Below the pieces are notes generated by a model. The model made no database searches and was not told where the DNA came from. It saw nothing but the letters and a program-made list of their open reading frames with translations. Positions 1-5,598 of a stretch of 5,598 bases of DNA are shown one piece after another. The DNA lies in the NCBI GenBank assembly GCA_019420425.1, contig JAHZHG010000206.1, forward strand, positions 1 to 5,598, read 5' to 3'. Position 1 is the first letter of the stretch. Each line of letters opens with the position of its first letter. The position numbers and the translations under genes were made by a program. The stretch comes from Clostridiales bacterium (GTDB lineage: Bacteria > Bacillota > Clostridia > Lachnospirales > Lachnospiraceae).

Positions 1-954
1 TAGCTGCCCGGTAGGCCAGATCTGGCCGGCATGCGTATGCCCGGAGAGCTGAAGGTCTATTCCTGCCTCCGCATTTTTTTCCAGCTCCACCGGCTGATGA
101 TCCAGGAGCAGATAAAACGATTCTTTCTCCTCCGGAACCAGCCCGCTGATCTCCCCTCTCTCCCGCGAGGCGTCTGTCCGCCCGATTACCGTTACCCCCG
201 GAGCCACCTGGGCCGTCTCGTCCTCCAGCACGCGAATTCCCGCTGCACGAAGCGTATCCCTCAGCTCATCCTCTGTGTAGATAGCCTCCCGGACATACCG
301 GTTATAGTCATGATTTCCAAAAATATAATAAATCCCATAGGTCGTCTGCACGCCGGAAAGCACCTTTACCGCGGCTTCCATTTCCTCCCTGGAGGTGCTT
401 TCATCAAAGATATCTCCGGTAAGCGCCAGCAGATCTGGCTCTTCCTGTTCGATGGCGTCACAATATTCCTGCAGCTTTTCCGCATCCATTGTCGTCCCCA
501 TATGCAGGTCACTGATCTGTGCAATCGTCAGTTCTCCGCCCGGAAGGGCCTTCCCTGTATGGATCGTATATTCTGTTTTCTGCACCTGGTAGATATTCAC
601 ATAACCGTAGCCCAGAATTACTGCCGTTGCCAAAACTCCGATTATTCCGCTGCGGTAAACCAGATTCCACTTATTTTTCAGGCGTTCACTTCTGGCCTTC
701 CGCCGGATAATCCCGTTTATCAGTTCGACCACAAGGCTGACCGCCACAAAATGCATGACAATCACTGCGCCCAGTCCATATACCCTCCAGCCTGCCGCCG
801 CGCACGCGGCGGCAAACAGGGCCGAAAGGCTCCTGGAGGGCCAGCTTCCCTTTCGTATGCCAAACAGGCTCAGCATTCTGCCAAACACATGATACAGATA
901 GATCCCTACCGGAAGATAAATTGCTGCCGGAAACAGGCGGAAAAAAATCATCAT
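1..954 (-). CDS. Membrane-anchored calcineurin-like metallophosphoesterase (3' end cut by window edge)
   Basis: The frame reads leftward and is still open at base 1, giving 318 residues without a stop. All motifs of the calcineurin-like phosphoesterase family are present in order: D149-L-H151 (SDLHMG), G180-D181 (TGDIFD), GNHD at 213-216, H286 (DHQP) and GHTHAGQ at 305-311. In this family these residues bind two metal ions and hydrolyse phosphoester or pyrophosphate bonds; the actual substrate cannot be told from sequence. The N-terminal 120 residues are hydrophobic with about three to four likely membrane segments (roughly 4-23, 44-58, 61-80, 101-118), as in YkuE/YaeI-type membrane phosphoesterases, so the catalytic domain is probably tethered to the membrane. 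Only a short C-terminal tail should be missing. There are two adjacent ATGs (954 and 951). The first is chosen because AAAGGAG ends 9 bases upstream of it; the second is 12 bases away. It lies 127 bases downstream of yajC, with a hairpin between them and no visible promoter of its own. Domain call sure, physiological role unknown. Confidence 0.93.
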   Translation of the reverse strand, partial: MMIFFRLFPAAIYLPVGIYLYHVFGRMLSLFGIRKGSWPSRSLSALFAAACAAAGWRVYGLGAVIVMHFVAVSLVVELINGIIRRKARSERLKNKWNLVYRSGIIGVLATAVILGYGYVNIYQVQKTEYTIHTGKALPGGELTIAQISDLHMGTTMDAEKLQEYCDAIEQEEPDLLALTGDIFDESTSREEMEAAVKVLSGVQTTYGIYYIFGNHDYNRYVREAIYTEDELRDTLRAAGIRVLEDETAQVAPGVTVIGRTDASRERGEISGLVPEEKESFYLLLDHQPVELEKNAEAGIDLQLSGHTHAGQIWPTGQL

Positions 955-963
955 TTCTTTGTT

Positions 964-970
964 CTCCTTT
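964..970 (-). promoter_or_regulatory. Ribosome binding site of the phosphoesterase gene
   Basis: On the minus strand the sequence is AAAGGAG, 9 bases before the first of two consecutive ATG codons. It is the reason for starting the gene at 954 rather than 951. Confidence 0.75.
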
Positions 971-989
971 TCTGTGCTTTTCGTACAAC

Positions 990-1050
990 AAAAATCCTCC
1001 GCGGAACAGGGACAGCACCGTACCGGTGATGCTCCTCTCCGACGGAGGAT
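990..1050 (-). terminator. Long imperfect hairpin with short U run between yajC and the phosphoesterase gene
   Basis: Read on the minus strand, ATCCTCCG (1050-1043), a one-base bulge (1042) and CGGA (1041-1038) pair with TCCG (1005-1002) and CGGAGGAT (1001-994), a 12-bp stem with one bulged base. Inside it a second small hairpin, CACCG-GTA-CGGTG (1028-1016), can form. The stem is followed by TTTT then GTTG. This resembles a Rho-independent terminator ending the tgt-yajC transcript, but the inner loop is large and the U run short, so termination may be partial. Only about 35 bases separate the U run from the phosphoesterase ATG and no promoter is seen there, so the element may act as an attenuator or a processing structure. 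The pairing is seen directly; the function is inferred. Confidence 0.6.
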
Positions 1051-1081
1051 CCATTTCCTTTACCTATACCTACCGAAGCAA

Positions 1082-1399
1082 TTATTCTGCGTCCGCCTTC
1101 TCTACCTCGGCGATTGCGCTCTTTCTCATCGGAATGCGGCAGTTTTTATTGTTGCCGAACTCTACGATACAGTCTTCATCGGTAATATCGATAACCACAC
1201 CGTAAAAACCGCTGCTGGTGACAATCGTGTCGCCGACTTCCATGGCAGAAATCATGGCAGATAATCGTTTCTGCTCCTTTTTCTGGGGACGGATAGCGAA
1301 GAACCACATTGCTCCACCGATAATCGCAATGTAAATCACCATAATCAGTATTCCGCCGCCTGCGCTTCCCTCAGCAGCTTCTGTCAATAAATTCATCAT
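1082..1399 (-). CDS. yajC: Preprotein translocase subunit YajC
   Basis: This 105-residue protein has the classic YajC plan: a short N-terminus, one membrane helix at about residues 15-36 rich in Ile, Gly and Ala, the hallmark IRPQKKEQKR segment directly after it (36-45), and a small beta-rich domain containing VGDTIVTSSGFYGVV (55-69). The length matches the family (about 85-115 residues). YajC associates with SecD-SecF, which assist the SecYEG channel in protein export and membrane insertion; it sits in the cytoplasmic membrane with its C-terminal domain in the cytosol. Two ATGs lie in tandem at the start; the first (1399) is used here because AGGAGG ends 9 bases before it. It follows tgt with a gap of 103 bases, the widespread bacterial tgt-yajC order. 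secD/secF are not in the window, and the next gene on the same strand is a phosphoesterase. Identification is secure. Confidence 0.96.
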   Translation of the reverse strand: MMNLLTEAAEGSAGGGILIMVIYIAIIGGAMWFFAIRPQKKEQKRLSAMISAMEVGDTIVTSSGFYGVVIDITDEDCIVEFGNNKNCRIPMRKSAIAEVEKADAE

Positions 1400-1408
1400 G
1401 CTTGTTTT

Positions 1409-1414
1409 CCTCCT
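1409..1414 (-). promoter_or_regulatory. Ribosome binding site of yajC
   Basis: The minus strand reads AGGAGG, a perfect Shine-Dalgarno core, 9 bases upstream of the first ATG of yajC and 12 upstream of the second. It favours the first ATG. Confidence 0.85.
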
Positions 1415-1455
1415 GTATATTATGCCCCTTTTTCTTTTCGGACATACTATTAATT

Positions 1456-1484
1456 ATCATACACAACTTAAGGCAATTCATCAA
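1456..1484 (-). promoter_or_regulatory. Probable sigma-A promoter for yajC
   Basis: On the minus strand TTGATG (1484-1479) and TATGAT (1461-1456) are separated by exactly 17 bases, matching the sigma-A consensus at 4/6 and 5/6 positions. It lies within the AT-rich 103-base gap after tgt and would give a leader of about 50 bases. Such matches occur by chance in AT-rich DNA, so yajC may equally be read through from tgt; no convincing terminator is seen after tgt. Confidence 0.5.
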
Positions 1485-1502
1485 GCCTTTTCTCATTTTT
1501 TC

Positions 1503-2639
1503 CTACTTTTTATCCATTTCCGCGAAACCGGCCAGCCTGCGCCGTTTATATTCCGCATATCTGCCTTCCTCGATTGCCTGACGGATTTCTTCCATCATGT
1601 GATTATAAAAATACAGATTGTGGAGTACGCAGAGACGCATACCCAGCATCTCCTTTGCCTTCAGCAGGTGACGGATATACGCCCTGCTGTAGTGCCTGCA
1701 CGCCGGGCACTGGCAGCCTTCCTCAATGGGGGAATCGTCCAGCTCATACCTGGCGTTGAACAGGTTCAGCTTGCCGCGGTTTGTGTATACATGGCCGTGC
1801 CGCCCGTTTCTGCTGGGATATACGCAGTCAAAAAAGTCCACTCCCCGGTCCACCGCCTCCAGAATATTGGCAGGCGTTCCCACGCCCATCAGGTAAACCG
1901 GCTTTTCCACCGGAAGGTATCCCACCACAGAATCCAGTATCCGGTACATCTCCTCATGCGTCTCTCCCACAGCCAGGCCGCCCACAGCGTAGCCGTCCAG
2001 CTCCAGCTCGGTGATCCGCTTGGCATGTTCGATGCGGATATCGTCGTAAATCGCCCCCTGATTGATGCCAAAGAGCAGCTGCTGTTTGTTGATCGTATCC
2101 GGCAGCCCGTTCAGCCGGTCCATTTCCGCTTTGCACCGGGCAAGCCATCTCGTGGTACGCTCCACAGATGCCTGCACGTAGCTGCGGTCGGCCACACTGG
2201 ACGGACACTCATCAAATGCCATCGCAATCGTAGAAGCGAGATTGGACTGAATCTGCATACTCTGCTCAGGCCCCATGAAAATCTTTCTGCCGTCAATGTG
2301 AGACTGGAAATATACGCCCTCTTCCCTGATCTTTCTCAGGCTGGCCAGAGAAAACACCTGAAAGCCGCCGGAATCCGTCAGTATCGGGCGGTCCCAGTTC
2401 ATAAATTTGTGCAGTCCGCCCAGCTTTTTCACCACTTCGTCTCCCGGACGCACATGCAGATGATACGTGTTGGACAATTCCACCTGGGTACCGATCTCCT
2501 TTAGATCCATAGTAGATACTGCGCCTTTGATCGCTGCAACAGTGCCCACGTTCATAAATACCGGCGTCTGGATCACGCCGTGGACCGTGTGAAATTCTCC
2601 CCGCTTGGCCAATCCGTCTCTGGTGATTAATCTATACAT
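1503..2639 (-). CDS. tgt: tRNA-guanine(34) transglycosylase (Tgt)
   Basis: This 378-residue enzyme exchanges guanine at the wobble position (34) of GUN-anticodon tRNAs (Asp, Asn, His, Tyr) for a 7-deazaguanine base, usually preQ1, in the queuosine pathway; it is cytosolic. Visible signatures are: LTDSGGFQVFSL with general acid/base D89; FDECP (142-146); GINQGAIY (191-198); GGLAVGE (220-226); DFFDCVYPSRNGRHG with nucleophile D271; and the zinc site C309, C311, C314 and H340. The last five residues sit at a constant offset of 9 from the Zymomonas mobilis enzyme (D280, C318, C320, C323, H349) as I recall its numbering. Length is normal. The frame could be extended to an ATG at 2705, but the start at 2639 is chosen for three reasons: family alignment begins at MYRLITRDG, GGAG lies 7 bases upstream, and a strong promoter occupies the extension. 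queA, often next to tgt, is not adjacent here; the upstream neighbour is divergent. Whether the substrate is preQ1 or salvaged queuine cannot be decided. Confidence 0.97.
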   Translation of the reverse strand: MYRLITRDGLAKRGEFHTVHGVIQTPVFMNVGTVAAIKGAVSTMDLKEIGTQVELSNTYHLHVRPGDEVVKKLGGLHKFMNWDRPILTDSGGFQVFSLASLRKIREEGVYFQSHIDGRKIFMGPEQSMQIQSNLASTIAMAFDECPSSVADRSYVQASVERTTRWLARCKAEMDRLNGLPDTINKQQLLFGINQGAIYDDIRIEHAKRITELELDGYAVGGLAVGETHEEMYRILDSVVGYLPVEKPVYLMGVGTPANILEAVDRGVDFFDCVYPSRNGRHGHVYTNRGKLNLFNARYELDDSPIEEGCQCPACRHYSRAYIRHLLKAKEMLGMRLCVLHNLYFYNHMMEEIRQAIEEGRYAEYKRRRLAGFAEMDKK

Positions 2640-2646
2640 AAACAAG

Positions 2647-2650
2647 CTCC
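2647..2650 (-). promoter_or_regulatory. Ribosome binding site deciding the tgt start
   Basis: On the minus strand GGAG lies 7 bases before the ATG at 2639. The in-frame upstream ATGs at 2660 and 2705 have no comparable purine-rich sequence before them, so this site supports the start at 2639. Confidence 0.7.
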
Positions 2651-2681
2651 GTTTCTTCATATAATGCAAAACACTTGTATT

Positions 2682-2710
2682 AGTATAACGAAAAAACCCC
2701 CGCATTTCAA
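2682..2710 (-). promoter_or_regulatory. Sigma-A promoter of tgt
   Basis: The minus strand shows TTGAAA (2710-2705), a 17-base spacer and TATACT (2687-2682), matching the consensus at 4/6 and 5/6 positions with ideal spacing. Transcription would begin near 2675, giving a leader of about 35 bases. That leaves no room for a preQ1 riboswitch, a regulator sometimes found on queuosine genes. The -35 box overlaps the furthest in-frame ATG of tgt, which argues against that start. Confidence 0.75.
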
Positions 2711-2742
2711 GAGGGCGCGGACCGTTACTGGAAATTGCACCA

Positions 2743-2759
2743 AAATATTATAAATATTT
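2743..2759. repeat. 17-bp AT-rich palindrome between the divergent promoters
   Basis: AAATATT-ATA-AATATTT is a perfect 7-bp inverted repeat with a 3-base centre. It lies 32 bases upstream of the tgt -35 box and 24 bases upstream of the -35 box of the activator gene. The position suits a regulator-binding site or an UP-like element acting on one or both promoters. AT-only palindromes of this size can also arise by chance. Confidence 0.4.
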
Positions 2760-2783
2760 CCGGCTTTTTTCATAAAACGTTAT

Positions 2784-2812
2784 TTGAAATTCGTCGTACT
2801 TTGTCGTATAAT
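2784..2812 (+). promoter_or_regulatory. Strong sigma-A promoter of the activator gene
   Basis: TTGAAA (2784-2789) and a perfect TATAAT (2807-2812) are separated by exactly 17 bases. Transcription would start near 2819, leaving a leader of only about 20 bases, most of it the Shine-Dalgarno region. The spacer carries a near-repeat, TTCGTCGTA (2790-2798) and TTTGTCGTA (2800-2808), one helical turn apart. Confidence 0.85.
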
Positions 2813-2825
2813 AGGTCAGATACGG

Positions 2826-2833
2826 AAGGAGGT
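2826..2833 (+). promoter_or_regulatory. Ribosome binding site for the TTG start of the activator gene
   Basis: AAGGAGGT is a near-perfect anti-16S match, 6 bases before the TTG at 2840. It fixes this TTG as the start: translation from it begins directly with the ATPase motif GIDIGSTT at residue 7, and no in-frame ATG lies nearby upstream. Confidence 0.88.
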
Positions 2834-2839
2834 ACGGTT

Positions 2840-5598
2840 TTGAACCATTATTCTTTGGGAATCGATATCGGTTCCACAACCGTAAAAATTGCAATACTTG
2901 ATGAACAGCAGAATCTGTTATTTGCCGATTATGAACGGCATTATGCGAATATTCAGGAAACCCTGGCCGCCCTGTTAAACAAGGCTGCCGGCAAGCTTGG
3001 CGATGCTGCCGTCCATCCGGTGATTACCGGCTCAGGCGGTCTGACTCTTGCCACCCGCCTGGAGATCCCCTGTGTACAGGAGGTTATCTCCGTATCCACA
3101 GCCCTGCAGTATTATCTTCCCCAGACGGATGTCGCCATAGAGCTGGGCGGCGAGGATGCAAAAATTATCTATTTTGAAGGCGGTACCGTAGAACAGCGGA
3201 TGAACGGCATCTGCGCCGGCGGAACCGGTTCTTTTATCGACCAGATGGCTTCGCTGCTGCAGTGTGACGCCGCCGGCCTGAACGAATACGCCAAAAACTA
3301 TACGTCCCTTTACACCATCGCGGCCCGCTGCGGCGTATTTGCCAAATCCGACATTCAGCCGCTGATCAATGAAGGCGCCACCAAGGAAAATCTTTCCGCC
3401 TCCATTTTTCAGGCTGTGGTTAACCAGACCATCAGCGGACTGGCCTGCGGTAAGCCGATCCGCGGCCATGTGGCGTTCCTTGGCGGCCCGCTGCACTTTC
3501 TGTCCGAGCTGCGTACGGCATTTATCCGCACGCTGAAGCTGGACGACGAGCACGCGCTTGTTCCCGAAAATTCTCACCTGTTTGCCGCCATCGGCTCCGC
3601 GATGAACAGCAAGGAGGAGACCAGTATCTCCCTCGCCCAGCTGGCCGACAGGCTTTCCCAGACAATCAAGCTGGAATTTGAAGTAGAACGTATGGAGCCG
3701 CTGTTTGCCTCCCAGGAGGAATACGATACCTTTATCCGGCGGCAAAGCGGCTACAACGTGGTAACCGCTGATCTGGAGGATTACGAGGGCAACTGCTATC
3801 TCGGCATCGATGCCGGCTCCACCACGACCAAGGCTGCCCTGGTGGGCGAGGATGGCTCCCTGCTCTATTCGTTTTACAGCAACAACAACGGAAGCCCCTT
3901 AAAAACGACGATCCGGGCCATGCAGGAAATTTATTCCCAGCTTCCCTCCAGCGCCAAAATCGTCTACTCCTGCTCCACCGGCTACGGCGAAGCGCTGATC
4001 AAGTCTGCGCTGATGCTGGATGAGGGCGAGGTGGAAACCGTTTCCCACTATTATGCGGCGGCCTTCTTTGATCCTGAGGTTGACTGTATTCTGGATATCG
4101 GCGGCCAGGATATGAAATGCATCAAAATCAAAAACCAGACCGTTGACAGCGTACAGCTGAATGAGGCCTGTTCCTCAGGCTGCGGTTCCTTTATTGAAAC
4201 CTTCGCCAAATCCCTGAACTACAGCGTACAGGATTTTGCCAAGGCGGCTCTTTTTGCCGAGCACCCCATCGACCTGGGTACACGCTGTACGGTATTCATG
4301 AACTCAAAGGTAAAGCAGGCCCAGAAGGAGGGAGCTGAGGTTTCCGATATTTCCGCCGGCCTTGCCTACTCGGTAATCAAAAACGCATTATATAAGGTAA
4401 TCAAGGTATCCGACGCCTCGCAGCTGGGCAGGCATATCGTCGTCCAGGGCGGCACCTTCTACAATGACGCCGTCCTGCGCAGCTTCGAAAAGATCGCGGG
4501 CTGTGAAGCGATCCGTCCCGACATTGCCGGTATCATGGGCGCCTTCGGCGCGGCTCTGATTGCCAGAGAGCGGTACACGCCAGGCAGGGAAAGCACGATG
4601 CTTTCCATCGAAAAGATCAACAGCCTGCAGTTTACCACCAGTATGGCCAAATGCAAGGGCTGTACCAACCAGTGTCGGCTGACCATCAACCGGTTCAGCG
4701 GCGGACGCCAGTTTATCAGCGGAAACCGCTGTGAACGCGGTCTTGGTAAGGAAAAAAATAAGGAAAAGATCCCCAATCTTTATGATTTTAAAAACAAGCT
4801 GCTCTTTTCCTATACGCCGCTGGAGATCGACGAAGCGCCCAGGGGGATCGTCGGTATTCCGCGTGTCCTGAATATGTACGAGAACTATCCGTTCTGGTTT
4901 ACCTTCTTTACGAAGCTGGGCTACCGGGTGATTTTGTCCCCGCCGTCCACCAGAAAGATTTACGAGCTGGGTATCGAATCCATCCCCAGCGAATCCGAAT
5001 GCTATCCGGCCAAGCTTTCCCACGGACATGTGGAATGGCTGATCCGCCAGGGAATCCAGTTTATCTTCTACCCCTGTATTCCCTACGAGCGTCAGGAGGT
5101 AGAGGGTGCGGTAAACCACTACAACTGCCCTATCGTTACCTCTTATGCGGAAAACATTAAAAATAACGTGGAGGCCCTGCGCACGGAAAACATCCGTTTT
5201 ATGTGCCCGTTCGTGGCCTTTACCAATCTGGAAACGGCCTCAAACCAGCTGGTCAAGGCCTTTGGCGACCTGCCCGCCGCGGATGTTGCCGCCGCCGCAA
5301 AGGCCGGCTGGGAGGAAATGGCGCGTACCCGCCAGGCGATGTACGACGAGGGCCAGAAAACGCTGAAATGGATGGAGGAAAACCACCGCAGGGGAATCGT
5401 GCTGGCCGGCCGGCCCTACCATGTGGACGGAGAGATCAACCACGGTATTCCCGAGCTGATTAACTCCTACGGGGTTGCCGTACTGACGGAGGATTCCATC
5501 TCCAATCTAAATCCCGTGGAGCGCCCGCTGATCGTCATGGACCAGTGGATGTACCACAGCCGCCTGTATGCCGCGGCAAACTACGTGAAAACCAGAGA
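2840..5598 (+). CDS. Giant tandem activator of 2-hydroxyacyl-CoA dehydratase type (BcrA/BadF/HgdC family plus DUF2229), 3' end cut by window
   Basis: From the TTG start 919 codons are open to the window end; relatives as I recall them run to about 1400 residues, so a third or so is missing. Domain 1 (about 6-257) is an ASKHA ATPase with GIDIGSTT (7-14), ELGGEDAK (101-108), CAGGTGSF with C125, RCGVFAKSD with C164, and AFLGGPL (212-218). Domain 2 (about 320-575) repeats it: GIDAGSTT (322-329), DIGGQDMK (419-426), CSSGCGSF with C444, RCTVFMNSK with C483, and VVQGGTFYND (534-543). A linker carries CKGCTNQC (C605, C608, C612) and NRCERG (C631), a likely metal site. From about 668 a DUF2229-like domain follows, with SECYPAKLSHGH (719-730), FYPCIPYE (743-750) and GRPYH (857-861). 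HgdC-type activators use ATP to push one low-potential electron into a dehydratase. The true substrate of these fused proteins is not known to me. The protein is probably cytosolic and no membrane segment is evident. The gene is divergent from tgt; no dehydratase subunit gene is visible in the window. Family call secure, function open. Confidence 0.93.
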   Translation, partial: MNHYSLGIDIGSTTVKIAILDEQQNLLFADYERHYANIQETLAALLNKAAGKLGDAAVHPVITGSGGLTLATRLEIPCVQEVISVSTALQYYLPQTDVAIELGGEDAKIIYFEGGTVEQRMNGICAGGTGSFIDQMASLLQCDAAGLNEYAKNYTSLYTIAARCGVFAKSDIQPLINEGATKENLSASIFQAVVNQTISGLACGKPIRGHVAFLGGPLHFLSELRTAFIRTLKLDDEHALVPENSHLFAAIGSAMNSKEETSISLAQLADRLSQTIKLEFEVERMEPLFASQEEYDTFIRRQSGYNVVTADLEDYEGNCYLGIDAGSTTTKAALVGEDGSLLYSFYSNNNGSPLKTTIRAMQEIYSQLPSSAKIVYSCSTGYGEALIKSALMLDEGEVETVSHYYAAAFFDPEVDCILDIGGQDMKCIKIKNQTVDSVQLNEACSSGCGSFIETFAKSLNYSVQDFAKAALFAEHPIDLGTRCTVFMNSKVKQAQKEGAEVSDISAGLAYSVIKNALYKVIKVSDASQLGRHIVVQGGTFYNDAVLRSFEKIAGCEAIRPDIAGIMGAFGAALIARERYTPGRESTMLSIEKINSLQFTTSMAKCKGCTNQCRLTINRFSGGRQFISGNRCERGLGKEKNKEKIPNLYDFKNKLLFSYTPLEIDEAPRGIVGIPRVLNMYENYPFWFTFFTKLGYRVILSPPSTRKIYELGIESIPSESECYPAKLSHGHVEWLIRQGIQFIFYPCIPYERQEVEGAVNHYNCPIVTSYAENIKNNVEALRTENIRFMCPFVAFTNLETASNQLVKAFGDLPAADVAAAAKAGWEEMARTRQAMYDEGQKTLKWMEENHRRGIVLAGRPYHVDGEINHGIPELINSYGVAVLTEDSISNLNPVERPLIVMDQWMYHSRLYAAANYVKTR

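Noticed and set aside
31..1029. 332-codon plus-strand open frame opposite the phosphoesterase gene
   Set aside because: Its translation shows no recognisable domain and is rich in Cys, His, Arg and Pro, as expected of an antisense shadow. The minus strand at the same place encodes a complete set of phosphoesterase motifs.
1470..1500. AAGGC...GCCTT hairpin followed on the plus strand by a T-rich stretch, a possible terminator after tgt
   Set aside because: The stem is only 5 bp with a 10-base loop. In the direction of tgt transcription no T run follows, and no plus-strand gene ends there. It overlaps the -35 box of the proposed yajC promoter.
1398..2504. 368-codon plus-strand open frame opposite tgt
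   Set aside because: There is no Shine-Dalgarno sequence before its ATG, its composition is unusual (many His and Gln), and it lies fully opposite the well-conserved tgt. It is a coding shadow.
2640..2681. preQ1 riboswitch in the tgt leader
   Set aside because: The predicted leader is only about 35 bases including the ribosome binding site, and no riboswitch-like stem with an A-rich tail is visible.
2640..2705. 22-residue N-terminal extension of Tgt starting at 2705
   Set aside because: The tgt -35/-10 promoter occupies this stretch, there is no ribosome binding site for the far ATG, and family members begin at the MYRLITRDG position.
2691..2720. Minus-strand GC-rich stretch followed by TTTTTT, terminator-like
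   Set aside because: Only a 4-bp stem can form, no minus-strand gene ends upstream of it, and the T run is simply part of the tgt promoter spacer.
3032..3745. 237-codon minus-strand open frame within the activator gene
   Set aside because: It is antisense to the first ASKHA domain, whose motifs are intact on the plus strand. The long antisense frame is explained by codon bias.
4388..5119. 243-codon minus-strand open frame within the activator gene
   Set aside because: It is antisense to the end of the second ATPase domain, the cysteine linker and the DUF2229 start. It has no recognisable protein family or ribosome binding site.

Overview
The window looks like a chromosomal segment of an anaerobic, low-to-medium GC Gram-positive bacterium of the class Clostridia, most likely Lachnospiraceae-like. 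This is inference from four things: strong AGGAGG-type ribosome binding sites, near-consensus sigma-A promoters, the tgt-yajC gene pair, and a very large 2-hydroxyacyl-CoA dehydratase activator-type protein typical of fermentative anaerobes. No rRNA, tRNA, CRISPR array, insertion sequence or phage gene was seen.

Layout. Three genes read leftward on the minus strand. tgt (1503-2639) encodes tRNA-guanine transglycosylase. yajC (1082-1399) encodes the small Sec-translocase accessory membrane protein. The third gene (954 down to base 1, cut by the window edge) encodes a membrane-anchored calcineurin-like metallophosphoesterase. A 200-bp divergent intergenic region (2640-2839) holds two clear promoters facing opposite ways, with a 17-bp AT-rich palindrome between them. 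To the right, from a TTG start at 2840 to the window end, runs one very long reading frame (919 codons, still open). It encodes a tandem activator protein: two complete ASKHA ATPase domains of the BcrA/BadF/HgdC type, a cysteine-rich linker, and a DUF2229-like dehydratase-related domain.

Regulation visible in the sequence. tgt has its own promoter (TTGAAA-17-TATACT), which lies inside the longest possible tgt reading frame and so supports the shorter start. yajC has a probable promoter of its own just after tgt. Between yajC and the phosphoesterase is a long imperfect hairpin followed by a short U run. It is probably a terminator or partial terminator, because no promoter is visible between it and the phosphoesterase start. 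The activator gene has a near-perfect promoter (TTGAAA-17-TATAAT) and a short leader with a strong Shine-Dalgarno sequence.

Most interesting point. The two ASKHA domains of the activator each carry the pair of cysteines that, in the homodimeric activator HgdC, jointly hold one bridging [4Fe-4S] cluster. The spacing is the same in both copies (39 residues). One chain could therefore fold as an internal pseudo-dimer with its own cluster, fused to what looks like its own electron-acceptor module.
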